From contig CM060733.1 of the NCBI GenBank assembly GCA_030704615.1, positions 21,330,001 to 21,390,000 of the forward strand: DNA of 60,000 nucleotides. The letters run 5' to 3'. The DNA is from Takakia lepidozioides (lineage: Eukaryota; Streptophyta; Takakiopsida; Takakiales; Takakiaceae). Position numbers and translations under genes: made by a program. Every line of letters begins with the position of its first letter. Positions within the stretch are counted from its first letter, which is position 1. Below, piece after piece: positions 12,042-22,092 of this stretch. Under the pieces are notes generated by a model that was not told where the DNA came from, did not search any database, and saw only the letters and a program-made list of their open reading frames with translations.

Positions 12042-12216
12042 AGCAGTGTTTTTAATTCTGGCGAAATTTCGCACTTTTTCGACCTCAAAAAAACAATTCG
12101 AATATTCTGTAGTATATTCTTTCATGTATGAAATCGCCAAAATTCTCCTGCAAGAAAATAAATCTTGGATGAATTCGCCTAATATGGATGATATACATGG
12201 ATGAAAGTACATAGGA
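12042..12216 (-). repeat. Dispersed repeat, copy 1
   Basis: Reverse-complemented, this stretch contains GGCGAATTCATCCA, TTTTGGCGATTTCAT, ACAGAATATTC and a CGCCA..AAAAACA(C/G)TGCT end. The same ordered blocks occur on the plus strand at 39776-39956, inside the inverted-repeat element. It is non-coding and the family is unrecognised. Confidence 0.6.
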
Positions 12217-12377
12217 GGATGATTCTGTCCAAATTTCAGTGGATGAACAGAAAATATGGCTATTTCCTGCAAAACTTAGTAGCCACTCCTGTTATTTTCC
12301 AAATTTTGAAAAAAACAACACTGCTGGGTTGCCACAAGGTTACTTTTTCCTTGTTTTTTTCTTGTTATTTTTATGGA

Positions 12378-12780
12378 GCCTCTCATTTTACAATAATTGG
12401 GACGTTATGGAGCATGCACGAGCTGACCGGTGGGCCCCGCGCACGGACGCCCGGCTCCCCCCACCCGGACCCCCGCCCACCTGCTGCCGCGGCCCACCGC
12501 CGCGCCCGCGGCAGCCTTGCCCGCGCTCCGCCGCGCCCCCAGTCCGGCACGGCCAGTCCGCCTGCCAGTCTGCTGCCCGTGAGTCCAGTCCCCTCAGTCC
12601 GCCAAACCACCAGTCTGCCGGCCAGTCTGCTGTGCACGCTAGTCCGCTGTGCCAGTCCCCGCAAGTCCACCCAACAGTCTGCTGTGCCCGTCTGCTGCCC
12701 CCAGTCTGCCAGTCTGCCAGTCCGCACCGGCGGAAGGATCTGGATCGTCCATTCTGAGAAACCCATCCACGCCATCCATG
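12378..12780 (+). repeat. MULE left terminal inverted repeat
   Basis: About 400 bp matches the right end in reverse complement. It includes GACGTTATGG, GAGCTGACCGGTGGGCCC, GCACGGACGCCCGGCTCCCC and GGATCTGGATCGTCCATTCT. It is GC-rich and packed with AGTCYGCYG-like nonamers. Weaker similarity continues to about 12965 (TTTAGGGCATG block) after an extra stretch of about 140 bp that is absent on the right. In MULEs such long repeats carry transposase binding sites and promoters. Confidence 0.88.
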
Positions 12781-13077
12781 CCAGTCCGTTGTGCCAGTCC
12801 CGGCCAGTCCACCCAACAGTGTGCCCGCCAGTCCGCCGCCCATGAGTCCGGTTTCCTCCAGTCCACTGATGATGCCGCATCTGGACCGTCCGTTCGCAAA
12901 TGCCATCTGAGCCCTCCATTTTTAGGGCATGAATTGAAACCTTATCCCTGCCGCCTGCCACTTGCCAGCAGCCACGAACGTGCGCACTGATGCTTCTTGC
13001 ACGTTGTCCATCGTGTCCAGTGTACTGCGGCGCGTTTCTTGCAGGTTCTGAAGCGGGTCCTCTGTACTGTATAGGGC

Positions 13078-14551
13078 ATGGACGTGGAAGCAGAAGGTGA
13101 TGATATACTAAAAACGGGATGTTGGATTATACGGCCTCTTCGACAAAGTTTGCAAACACCCAAACCAGGACCCTTCAACAAGAAGGACCTCCAATGGAAG
13201 AGAGACACGCAATATGGTTATATGGGTGCCAGACAGAATGTTCTAAAGGCCTACATACCGTGGGATAGAGTTTGATGACTTTCTCCTTGGAGAGGAGAGT
13301 TTGGTGGACTACCCCACTCAGTTTTGGGTGAATGTCCATACTAAAGTGCAACCTGGCATGCTAAAAGAGCCGAGAGCCAGCAGTTCTCTGAACAGTATCA
13401 TGTGTGCTCCATCCTCATCGTCCTTTTGTAGTCTGATTGCCTGTTTGTTGCCATTTTTTGTACCCACGTTCTGTGATTTCATGCTTCCACAAGTCGATGG
13501 ATATCCATTGTGATTTTTATGTCCATGTATCAATGCTGCTATGGTCCAGATAACAAGCGCACCAACAATGCGATAGTGGAAGATCCCAAACTGAAACATG
13601 GAGGACCTCTTCTGGGTGCTGGAGCATCTCACCCTCATAAAGGCCCAAGGAGAAAGAAGTCGGAATATGGAGAGTCTTACAAGCGTGGTTGCCAGTGCTG
13701 TTTCAAGGTCCAGCAATGCTATTTCGCCCCCGATATTTGTGTCCTCACGTACTACAACAATATGGAGCATACAGACGCGAAAGGGAACGTCTGTCATGGG
13801 AAGTCCGTTGAGTTCAGGATCACTCGCCATGCCTACGCACCACACATTAGCGAGGAATTGAAAGCATGGGTCATGGAGTGTCTGTGCCGAGGCCTGTCAG
13901 TCGCCCAAATCATGATGGAACATAAAGAGCACGTCATGAACAACACTGGGTTGGGGGATGCATGGACACGAGACAATTTTTTGCTAGAGCAGGATGTGCG
14001 CAACCTGGCCGAGAAACGGGCGTGGCAAACATTCAAAAAACATGCCAATGATGCGGAGAGTGTCCGCATGTGGAAAGACCAGAACCCGAAATCGGTCTTC
14101 TTCTATTAAGAGGAAGAATTGGCGCCACCATTCAAGCACTACGATGACGACTTAACATTCACAATCGGCATACAGACTGAGTGGCAGAAGAAGCGAATGC
14201 TTCAATTAGGCCATGCCCGTATCGTTGCATGCGATGCAACCTTCGGGACAAATCACCACAAGGTACTCTTCATCCCTTTCACAATTTATCCACTTGCAGA
14301 AGTAGTGGATGTACGCACACTGGCAGCATCTGACATTCTGAATTTGAACAGTTCCCATTGTACACGTTGATGGTCTTCGACGAGTGGCTTAACGGTATAC
14401 CAGATACGTACATCATATGCGCACGTGAGCGGACAACAGACCTGGTGCCGTGGATGGCAGCCTTGCGGGACTCTCTCATCGCAGAAATGCCGGACTGGCG
14501 ACCCAATGCCTTCATTGTGGACGATGTCGACGCCGAAATAAACGTCATTAC
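13078..14551 (+). pseudogene. MULE transposase, N-terminal and first catalytic part
   Basis: From 13510 the frame carries a Cys/His region (GCQCCFKVQQCYF ... HTDAKGNVCHG, WRKY/GCM-like DNA-binding zinc fold). The MULE catalytic core follows: CDATFGTNHHK (first Asp), an 89-bp intron at 14263-14351 with GT-AG borders, FPLYTLMVFDEW, then RERTTDLVPWMAALRDS and IVDDVDAEIN (second Asp region). A frame at 13078-13275 (MDVEAEGDD...YIPWDRV) may be the true N-terminus. An in-frame TAA after KSVFFY breaks the gene; the family usually has Gln there, so CAA to TAA is likely. The coding part ends at a GTAAGT donor (14552), and the following intron holds the 100-bp array. The remainder is at 18159-18570 on the other strand. 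Confidence 0.8.
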
Positions 14552-14582
14552 GTAAGTTTCACGTACCCTCCTGTATACTCGC

Positions 14583-15085
14583 GTGCAAGTCCGTTGTCTG
14601 CGTCCATTGTCTGTCTCTTCGGCAAGTCCCCTGCCATACAACGCAGTCCTGGCTGCAAGTCCAGCCCATTCATTTCTGCAAGTCTGCTGGCAAACCAGTC
14701 CGCTGATAATGTCCTCTAGCGAAGTCCGCTGGAAGACTCACTTGCGCAAGTACGCTGCAAGGTCAGTTTGCTCGGGTGTGCTGCCAGCAACGTCTGGGTA
14801 AGTCTGCTGCCGGTCTCCTAAGGGCAAGTCTGCTGGAGGGGACTGTTCGCAAGCAGTCCGCTGCAAGACTCACGTGCACCAGTCTGCTGCGACCTCAGTC
14901 TGGTCCAGCAAGTCCGCTGGCAGGCAGGTTCGCCGGAGGGGACTGTTCGCAAGCAGTCCGCTGCAAGACTCACATGTGCCAGTCTGCTGTGACCTCAGTC
15001 TGGTCGAGCAAGTCCACTCGCAAGCTAGTCCGCCGGATGGGACTATTCGCAAGCAGTCCACTGCAAGACTCACGTGCGCCAGTCT
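14583..15085 (+). repeat. 100-bp tandem array A
   Basis: The unit spacing is 100 bp: GACTGTTCGCAAGCAGTCC starts at 14841 and 14941, with a variant at 15041. More degenerate units extend left to about 14583. Units contain AGTCTGCTG and AGTCCGCTG nonamers, as does the MULE terminal repeat. The array starts inside an intron of the transposase and ends abruptly against RNase H coding sequence of the Ty3/gypsy element, so one side belongs to each element. Confidence 0.85.
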
Positions 15086-16923
15086 GTACTATCGTAATAC
15101 GGTACAGATGGCCGACTTCACCCTGTTGGTTTTCGTTCTCGCAAATTTTCCGTTGCGGAGATCAATTATGAAATCCATGACAAAGAACTTCTAGCGATTA
15201 TTGATGTTTTTGAGGAGTGACGACATTTATTGGAGGGAGCTAAACATCAGGTCACTGTCTATACCGATCACAAAAACCTCGAATATTTTATGAGTGCTCA
15301 TGTTTTGAATCGACGTCAAGCGAGATGGAGTATGTCACTAGTAAGGTTTGATTTTGTTATTACCTACCGTCCCGGACATCTTCAAGGAAAACCACATGCT
15401 CTTTCTCGACGATCATATCTTGCGCCAAAAGAAGGGGATGCAGTTTTTGACCAACAAAAATTCATTATCTTGAAACCAACAAATCTTCAATTGAATATGC
15501 TATCCATGTCCACCTATGACGATGCAGAGATCATAAAGGAGATTTAGGAAGCACTGAAGAGCGACCATTTTGCTACGACACGACGAAGTCAACTAAATCA
15601 ACCTCGAGACAACCCACATGTTACAAACGACTTCGAATTCAAAGATGGCTTACTTTACTTCAAGGGACTTCTCTATGTACCTCCAGGGCCTACACGACTT
15701 CCAATTCTTCAAACATGTCATGATCTTCCGGCTGTAGGACATTTCGGCTTCAACAAAACATTAGAGTTGATATCCAGGGACTATTGGTGGCCGCAGAGAT
15801 GAAAACTCGTGAAAGAATTCATAAAATCTTGTGACACGTGTGCTAGAGCGAAGGGACCACGACATCAACCTTACGGCCTTCTTCAACCATTACCCATTCC
15901 CGAGGGTCCATGGTCGTCCGTGTCTATGGACTTTATTACGGACCTTCCAATTTCCAAGACCACCAATTCAATCCTTGTTATTGTAGATCGTTTTACGAAG
16001 ATGACACATTTCATTCCATGTAATAAGACGGTTATCGACGAAGAAACTGCAAGATTCTTCCTCAATAATATCTACCGCATTCATGGACTTCCAAAGGACA
16101 TCGTATCTGATCAAGGACCACAGTTCATATCAAATTTCTGGAGGGGATTATTTCACATATTGGATACTAAGATCAACCTCTCTATAGCTAATCATCCACA
16201 GACTGATGGTCAAACCGAACGTGTAAACCTCTGAAATTGGCTGAGTTTGCCTACAACAACATTATACATTCTTCGACCAAGCAAACTCCATTTTTCTCCA
16301 ATTATGGTCGTCATCCTCGAGCAAACCATTTCCACATGAAGACTGTTGGAAGCCCTGCTGCAGAAAACCTTGCTACTCATCTAGTTACGATTCACAAGGA
16401 GCTTACATCCCACCTCGTAGAAGCTCAAAAACAATACAAGGAGTATGCAGATCAACGTCGCCAACTCCAACCCCAGTTCAAGGTCGGAGATCATGTGTGG
16501 CTTCTTCGACGAGACATACAAACCTCGCGACCATCAAGGAAGTTGGATTATCAACGCCTGGGACCATTCAAAATTATTCGACAAATAAATCCGGTCAGTT
16601 TTCGGCTTGAACTCCCACGAAGTATGTGCATCCATCCAGTCTTTCATTTTTTATTATTGGAGTTGTATCATCCATCGAATATTCCAGGGAGAGTCTCCGT
16701 ACCACCTCCACCAGTCGAAGTCAATCAAGAACTTGAGTATGAAGTCGACGAAGTCCTAGACTCTCGCATCAAGTATAAACGTGTTGAGTATTTCGTACAT
16801 TGGAAAGGCTATGACATCAGCAAACGAACGTGTGAACCTTCATCCAACCTCGCCAATACCTCTGACAAAGTCCAAGAGTTTCATCAACAATATCCAGCTA
16901 AGCCCCGAGCTACACGTCAATAA
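15086..16923 (+). pseudogene. Ty3/gypsy polyprotein, RNase H - integrase - chromodomain half
   Basis: RNase H begins VLS[21 protein letters not shown] and continues [12 protein letters not shown] and [11 protein letters not shown]. The integrase zinc motif is HDLPAVGHFGF...CDTCARAKG. The core has SMDFITDL, VSDQGPQF and TDGQTERVN (D, D, E). About 20 residues are missing after TERVN before LAEFAYNN. The C-terminus carries a chromodomain (ELEYEVDEVLDSRIKYKRVEYFVHWKGYD). In-frame stops include TAA for Gln at 15095, TGA for Trp near 15220, and TAG near 15545, so it is not functional. Its N-terminal partner (gag-protease-RT) lies at 19058-21692 in the opposite orientation. The HPVGF start of RNase H resembles fungal-like (Tcn1/Tf1 group) chromoviruses more than usual plant clades. 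That clade call is an inference. Confidence 0.85.
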
Positions 16924-17023
16924 GACGTCACAACGATGATGTCAGCCAAGTTAGCTTCAAGGTGAAGACTCCACATTCAATGTACCTGATACATGCTAAG
17001 GAGGGATGAGCACCACACATCAG

Positions 17024-17031
17024 TATATATA
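17024..17031 (+). promoter_or_regulatory. TATA-like box before the extra 3' ORF
   Basis: CAGTATATATAGC lies 39-46 bp upstream of the ATG at 17070. The same CAGTATATATAG core is the TATA box of this element's LTR, so this could be a duplicated promoter piece. It supports separate transcription of the 3' ORF but does not prove it. Confidence 0.4.
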
Positions 17032-17069
17032 GCTACACTTCCAGCACTCTTGCATCTTGTATTGGCAGC

Positions 17070-17471
17070 ATGGAGTCACAGGAACCAGATACATTGGAGT
17101 TGTCGCTTACCCAGCTACCAGATCAGCCATTCCGACTCTCACGACCTTCAACATCACGCCGACGCTCTCAAGACGATGGGCCACCAATACGACGCGTATT
17201 TTCTCGTCTGAACCCCGTACGACGGCAAGTGGAGCCTACTCGAAGTCTGATAATTCTGTTGGAGGTTGAGGCTTCGGACCTAGAGGGTAACGAAATCATG
17301 TTTGAAGGGAGCTTCCAAAATCAGAATGCTCAAATCACTGCGTGGTCCCAAGTTCAAGGTGTTGGACACTATCGATGGTTGCAGGGACCTATAAATCATT
17401 TGAGTCAAGAACGAAGAGCCGAATACTTGGCAAGTACCATTCGCCGGATTTTGGATTTTCTCCAACTCTAA
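17070..17471 (+). CDS. Unrecognised ORF between chromodomain and 3' LTR
   Basis: This is a 133-residue frame starting MESQEPDTLELSLTQLPDQ and ending RRILDFLQL. It has an acidic/polar N-terminus, a basic Arg-rich middle (about residues 25-57), and a C-terminal half with aromatic residues (ITAWSQVQGVGHYRWLQG). No signal peptide, membrane segment or zinc motif is visible, so it is not an obvious envelope protein. It sits between the chromodomain stop (16923) and the polypurine tract (17514-17523). Unlike the adjacent polyprotein it has no internal stop. It may be an accessory gene of the retroelement or a chance frame, and I do not recognise the family. Confidence 0.45.
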   Translation: MESQEPDTLELSLTQLPDQPFRLSRPSTSRRRSQDDGPPIRRVFSRLNPVRRQVEPTRSLIILLEVEASDLEGNEIMFEGSFQNQNAQITAWSQVQGVGHYRWLQGPINHLSQERRAEYLASTIRRILDFLQL

Positions 17472-17523
17472 GCAAGTCCAAGATTTTACCGCTCCTCGAG
17501 GAAATCGGCGCTAGAGGAGGGGG

Positions 17524-18158
17524 TGATGTCACGGACATAGCCTAGAAGAACTTACTAGGAGTAAATACCAGAAGTTATCAAGTTACCATGTTACCGAAAG
17601 TTATCATGACTTACCATGATTTATCATGATCTACCATGATTTACTATTACTTACCAAGTTACCGGGAGTTTATCAAATTACCAAGAATAACTTGGGAAAC
17701 TACTCAGGAAACTTCCTTTGGAGGAAACTTCTCCATCAAGATACCTCATTTGTTTAAGGAAGCTTCTCCATCAAGAAACCTTTGTTTAATCTTGGAAACT
17801 TCTCCAGCAAGAAACCTCCATAGGGGAAACTTCTTAGGGAAGCTTCTTAGTAGCCAGTATATATAGGAGGCAAGACTGGACACTCTTCAGTCTCGCCAAC
17901 ACCAGTTCAAGCTACTCTTGTTTCCAGTTCCCAGTACTCTAGCCCAGTTTCCAGTATCTGGTACTCCAGTCCAGTTTCCAGCATTCCAGTATTCAAGTCG
18001 TGTTCCAATATCTTGTACTCTTGTTCATTGTTATAAAGATCATCTTGATTCATATTTACTCATCGTGCATTCGGCCACGCCGACCTTGATTTCTTGTCTA
18101 GCATTGTACCTCTAGTTTTATCTCTTGCTTGTGTTCAGTCATGTTCTCGTCCTTGACA
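17524..18158 (+). repeat. 3' LTR of the nested Ty3/gypsy element
   Basis: The repeat starts TGATGTCACGG (or at 17527, TGTCACGG) right after the purine tract GAGGAGGGGG and ends CGTCCTTGACA. It contains a TATA box (CAGTATATATAGGAGG) near 17860 and a pyrimidine-rich leader. It matches the minus-strand copy at 21731-22090. Downstream of 18158 the sequence is MULE transposase coding sequence on the other strand, so this is a true insertion junction. Confidence 0.85.
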
Positions 18159-18570
18159 CTCTACGTCCAGTCATTTTGTCTTTCCCCATCCTCAGTCTTG
18201 TCTTCAAGTTTCCATGGTATGCCTCAATGCTAGCATTGATGTCTTGACTGGCATGCGGAACATGGCGAGCTGCTGTACACCATCTTGCTATTTTAGGACG
18301 TCATTCCTTATCGATGTAGTCCAGAAATTCATGCCCATTGGGATATTTCTTTCTCATGCGTTGGAACGTTGTTGCTACCCATGCAAGACCTTCTTTGGGA
18401 TTGATTGGTCCACCTCTACAGTACATGAGGTCTCCCATATCTTTCAGCAAGTTTGCGGCAGTGATAGGATCTTTGGTTTTCGCGCATGATTGCTTCACCC
18501 AAGCCCGCCGAACATGCCAAAGGCACAGGAAAATTAGCACTCCTCGAAAAACAACCTTGCAAAGTACACA
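18159..18570 (-). pseudogene. MULE transposase, C-terminal catalytic part (inverted)
   Basis: On the minus strand the frame reads FRGVLIFLCLWHVRRAWVKQ, which holds the CxxH-type MULE motif. Then comes GLAWVATTFQRMRKKYPNGHEFLDYIDKE, a TGA in place of Trp, RPKIARW, and DINASIEAYHGNLK. This continues the plus-strand part that stops at 14551. The expected Glu of the DDE triad would lie near FLDYIDKE. It is cut at 18158 by the Ty3/gypsy 3' LTR, so a SWIM-type tail is missing. The opposite orientation relative to the first half is explained by the inversion between the two arrays. Confidence 0.8.
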
Positions 18571-18689
18571 TGCCCACATGAGAGACTTCAAAGAGGACTT
18601 GGCCAGTGGATTTGGGCACTAACCCAGTAGACTGGTCTGCCTGTCTGTTCCAAACAGATTCAGGCAGTAGACTCGCTCACTCTGACCTG

Positions 18690-19057
18690 TCATGAGTGTT
18701 GCCCTCATGACACCGCCAACAGATCTGACCACGCTGACCTCACAGCGGACTTACGTAAGTGAGTCTTGCAACAGACTTGGCCAGAGGGCATCCCGACCGG
18801 ACTGGGTTGCCAGCAGACTTCCGAACAGTCCCCTCCGGCGGACCAGAGTGAGGTTGCAGCAGACTGACGCACGTGAGTCTTGCAGCGGACTGCTTGCAAA
18901 CAGTCCTCTCCGGCGGACCTGCTTGCCAGCGGACTTGCTGGACCAGACTGAGGTCGCAGCAGACTGGCGCACGTGAGTCTTGTAGCGGACTGCTTACAAA
19001 CAGTCCTCTCCGGCGGACCTGCTTGCCAGCGGACTTGCTGGACCAGACTGAGGTCAC
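18690..19057 (-). repeat. 100-bp tandem array B (inverted copy)
   Basis: This is the same 100-bp unit as at 14583-15085, in reverse orientation: CAGTCCTCTCCGGCGGACCT starts at 18901 and 19001. It interrupts the Ty3/gypsy polyprotein exactly between the reverse-transcriptase side (DASDFAL, ending at 19058) and the RNase H start now at 15086. Its left side is the MULE transposase fragment. The two inverted arrays are the likely substrates of the inversion. Confidence 0.85.
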
Positions 19058-20560
19058 AAGTGCAAAGTCCGATGCATCTACTTCTAAGAAGAATGGTTTA
19101 GATGGGTCTGCATGTACCAGTATTGGAGCCGTTGTAAATGCCTGCTTCAGCCTTTCAAATGTCTGGTCAGTTTTTCCTCCCATACAAATTTGTCATTCCC
19201 TGTGAGTCGTGTCAATGGTGCAGCAATTTTGGAGTAGTCATTGATGAAGATTCTACAGAAATTTGCAAAGCCCAGAAAACATTGTACATCTCGGACCGAA
19301 GTTGGTTTAATCCACTCGATGATGGTTTGTATTTTCTTCTGATCCATAAAGACGCCTTTGTCGGAAATAATGTAGCCCAGAAATTCAACCTCAGATTGAT
19401 CGAAAATATATTTCTCCAACTTGACATATAATCAACTTTCTCTTAATTTATCAAGAACAAGGCGTACATGGCGGCCATGTTCATCTTCATTCTGTGAAAA
19501 TATCAAAATGTCGTCCAAATAAATGACTACAAAGTCATCTAAAAATTCTCGAAAGATGTCATTCATCATATGTTGGAAAATTGCTGGAGCATTGGTAAGA
19601 CCGAAAGGCATAACACTGTATTCAAAATGTCCATACCTTGTTCGAAAAGCTGTTTTCCATTCGTCTCCTTCTTTTATCCGTACAAGGTTATAGGCTCATC
19701 TCAAGTCGATTTTGGTGAAAATCTTCGCTCGTCCCAGCTGGTCGAGAAGCCCAGAAATCAACGGCAACGGATAACGATTCTTGATTGTGACTTTGTTGAG
19801 ACCGCGATAGTCGACACACATGCGTAATGATCCGTCCTTCTTTTTCACAAACAAGATAGGCGCCCCGTGGGTGATTTTGAATGTCGGATGAAGTTCTTCG
19901 ACAAATTTTCATCAATGTATTCACGTAATGCAGCCAACTCCGTCTGGGATAAGTTATAGATTAGGCCGAATGGTGGTTGGGCTCTTTCTTGTAACTCAAT
20001 TGCACAGTCATAAGGTCGATGTTCTGGCAACATGTCTGCATTTTTCTTCTCGAAGACATCTTTGAAATCTTGATATTGAGCGGGTAATGTTGAAATACTT
20101 TTGTCTGTTGTGGTCTTGATCGGAGTCGCATAAAGTGCAAATGTCGCCTCCTTTTTGGTAGCTCTCATGAAAGCTCTAGCTCCAAGGAATAGGGGTTGAA
20201 TACCTTTGATATTTCTACATTTTTGTCTTGTAGAAATTTTTCGCGATCGCCAGTCGATGTCGGGATTGTGAAGTACGAACCAGGGAAGTCCAAGGATCAC
20301 AGGATTCGTTGGAGACTGGACGACATTAAAAACAATATGTGATGTTTGATCTTTAAGCTTCACTTCAAGTGGTCGAGTCTCATGGTCCACATTTCCTGAT
20401 GCTAACGGTCGTCCATCGATGACTTCAACGGGGGCCGAAAGTTTCTTCTTTACGAGCGTTAAATTGTGTTGTTTCGCAAAAAAATTGTCCATAAAACAAG
20501 CTGAAGCTCCTGAGTCCAAAAGTGCTTCTACAACGATATCTCAATTTTGCACTCTGATTT
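19058..20560 (-). pseudogene. Ty3/gypsy protease and reverse transcriptase half
   Basis: The aspartic protease starts near 20519 with MDSGASACF (active site DSGA) and continues to VILGLPWF. The reverse transcriptase follows with [20 protein letters not shown] and the catalytic [11 protein letters not shown] (about 19498-19539), then VEFLGYIISDKG and [11 protein letters not shown] at the break. Stops and shifts are present, for example a TGA in the IDLR-stop-AYN segment near 19696. Array B adjoins at 19057. The RNase H and integrase half is at 15086-16923 on the other strand. Confidence 0.85.
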
Positions 20561-20689
20561 TTACCTGAACTATGAAGCGAGGTGCAGGGTCTTGAGGTAG
20601 AAAGAGACTTTTTTTCGGTAAGAAATTTGTGGTGTCCAGCCGCATGGTCCCTACTGTGACTGGACATCGTCGTTTTCCGACCTCCTCGT

Positions 20690-21692
20690 ATCGAACACTT
20701 GAGTTGTGCCCCGAGCTTTGAATCTTCTCTTGTTGGGGCAGTTTAATGTTATGTGATCTTCTTCTCCGCAATAGAGGCATAATCCATTCGAGCGCCGTCT
20801 TTGTTTTTCTTGTGGCGTTAATGGTTTGAATCGGACATCATCAATCTACATAGGATCACTACTGGATGTCTGATGGATCGTTGTATTTGGCGTCGTAATA
20901 GCAGTGACATGATGCGTCGTCGACCATCCAGATCGCTTCTCTTGACGTCTTTCGAACAAACGATTATCGCATGCAATGACTTGGGTGATGAATTCACTTA
21001 GTGTGCTCACGTTTGGCATTGTCAACAATAAATTTTTTACATCATTTTTTAGTCCACATCGAAACTGACTAATGAGGCTCTTCTCATTCCAGTCGAGGTC
21101 GCACGCAAGTTGTCGAAATTCGACAGCATAAACGGAAGCAGGACGTGCTCATTGTCAAAGATTTCGCATCTTTGTTTCTGCAACTCTCTCTCTATCATTC
21201 TCTCCAAACGTTGCAGTGAACTCGGACATGAATGCTTCAAAATTATATAGTAAATACGATTTTTTTTTCTAATAGCAGTGCAAACCAAGATAGGGCAGTG
21301 CCTGATAGAAGGGTGCCCACGAATCCCACTTGAATACCTTCATCGAGGTAGCGTTGTGGATGTAGTCGTAGGAACAGTCGTACTTGTTGGACAAAACCGC
21401 GAAATCTTGATCTCGTCCCATCAAATTTCTTGAGCATGCTGATCTTTGGTTCTCTCGTAATCTGTTGAAGAGGAACCGTTGCAGTAGGAACTGTTGCAGT
21501 AGGGACTCGTATGGTTGAAGATTCATTGTTCGACTTCTTTAACTCTGAAATTTGTTGTTGCAAATTATGGAGAGCGTTGCCAAGATCTTGAGACTGATCA
21601 GCTTGCAATTGGGTGGTAGATGTACGAAGTTCTTGCATCTGGAGCTGAAGACTCTGCAATGTGGTGACCATTTCCGCAAATGTGCCTTCCAT
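20690..21692 (-). pseudogene. Ty3/gypsy Gag (nested element)
   Basis: The start is ATG at 21692 (MEGTFAEMVTTLQSLQLQ). A heptad-like coiled-coil region comes first (residues about 5-60). A capsid-like segment follows: MLKKFDGTRSRFRGFVQQVRLFLRLHP ... LLSGTALSWFA. Further on are FRQLACDLDWNEKSLISQF and a zinc knuckle, CLYCGEEDHITLNCP, near 20775. In-frame TGA codons near 21160 sit where Arg (CGA) or a similar residue would be expected. Gag would form the virus-like particle and bind the RNA. Confidence 0.75.
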
Positions 21693-21717
21693 CTTAACTA
21701 ACTAAAGAACAAATTTT

Positions 21718-21728
21718 AGTCTCGTCAA
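21718..21728 (-). other. Possible self-priming primer binding site
   Basis: Two bases inside the 5' LTR end, the minus strand reads TTGACGAGACT. This is complementary at 10 of 11 positions to AGTCTCGCCAA in the same LTR (22009-22019, minus strand), which lies about 30 nt after the TATA box where the RNA should start. Tf1-type elements prime reverse transcription with the first 11 nt of their own RNA. No TGGTATCAGAGC-type tRNA site is seen here. Confidence 0.5.
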
Positions 21729-21730
21729 AC

Positions 21731-22090
21731 TGTCAAGGACGAGAACATGACTGAACACAAACAAGAGATAAAACTAGAGGTACAATGCTAGACAAGAAAT
21801 CAAGGTCGGCGTGGCCGAATGCACGATGAGTAAATAAGAATCAAGATGATCTTTATAACAATGAACAAGAGTACAAGATATTGGAACACGACTTGAATAC
21901 TGGAATGCTGGAAACTGGACTGGAGTACCAGATACTGGAAACTGGGCTAGAGTACTGGGAACTGACTAGAGTACTGGAAACTAGAAACAAGAGTAGCTTG
22001 AACTGGTGTTGGCGAGACTGAAGAGTGTCCAGTCTTGCCTCCTATATATACTGGCTACTAAGAAGCTTCCCCAAGAAGCTTCCCCTATGG
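21731..22090 (-). repeat. 5' LTR of the nested Ty3/gypsy element (truncated)
   Basis: This matches the 3' LTR (17524-18158) from CCATAGGGGAA through the TATA box to the CGTCCTTGACA end. It lacks roughly the first 275 bp of the LTR, so no target duplication can be matched to the 3' side. It would supply the U3-R-U5 promoter of the element. Confidence 0.82.
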
Positions 22091-22092
22091 CA

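Noticed and set aside
12239-12961. Several long overlapping frames on both strands
   Set aside because: They lie in the GC-rich MULE terminal repeat, where stop codons are rare; all six frames are open by composition.
14583-15085. CRISPR-like array
   Set aside because: Units are head-to-tail 100-bp repeats without unique spacers, in a plant nuclear context.
14874-15194. Frames with SLVEQV-like repeats
   Set aside because: They are translations of the 100-bp tandem array and change strand with it.
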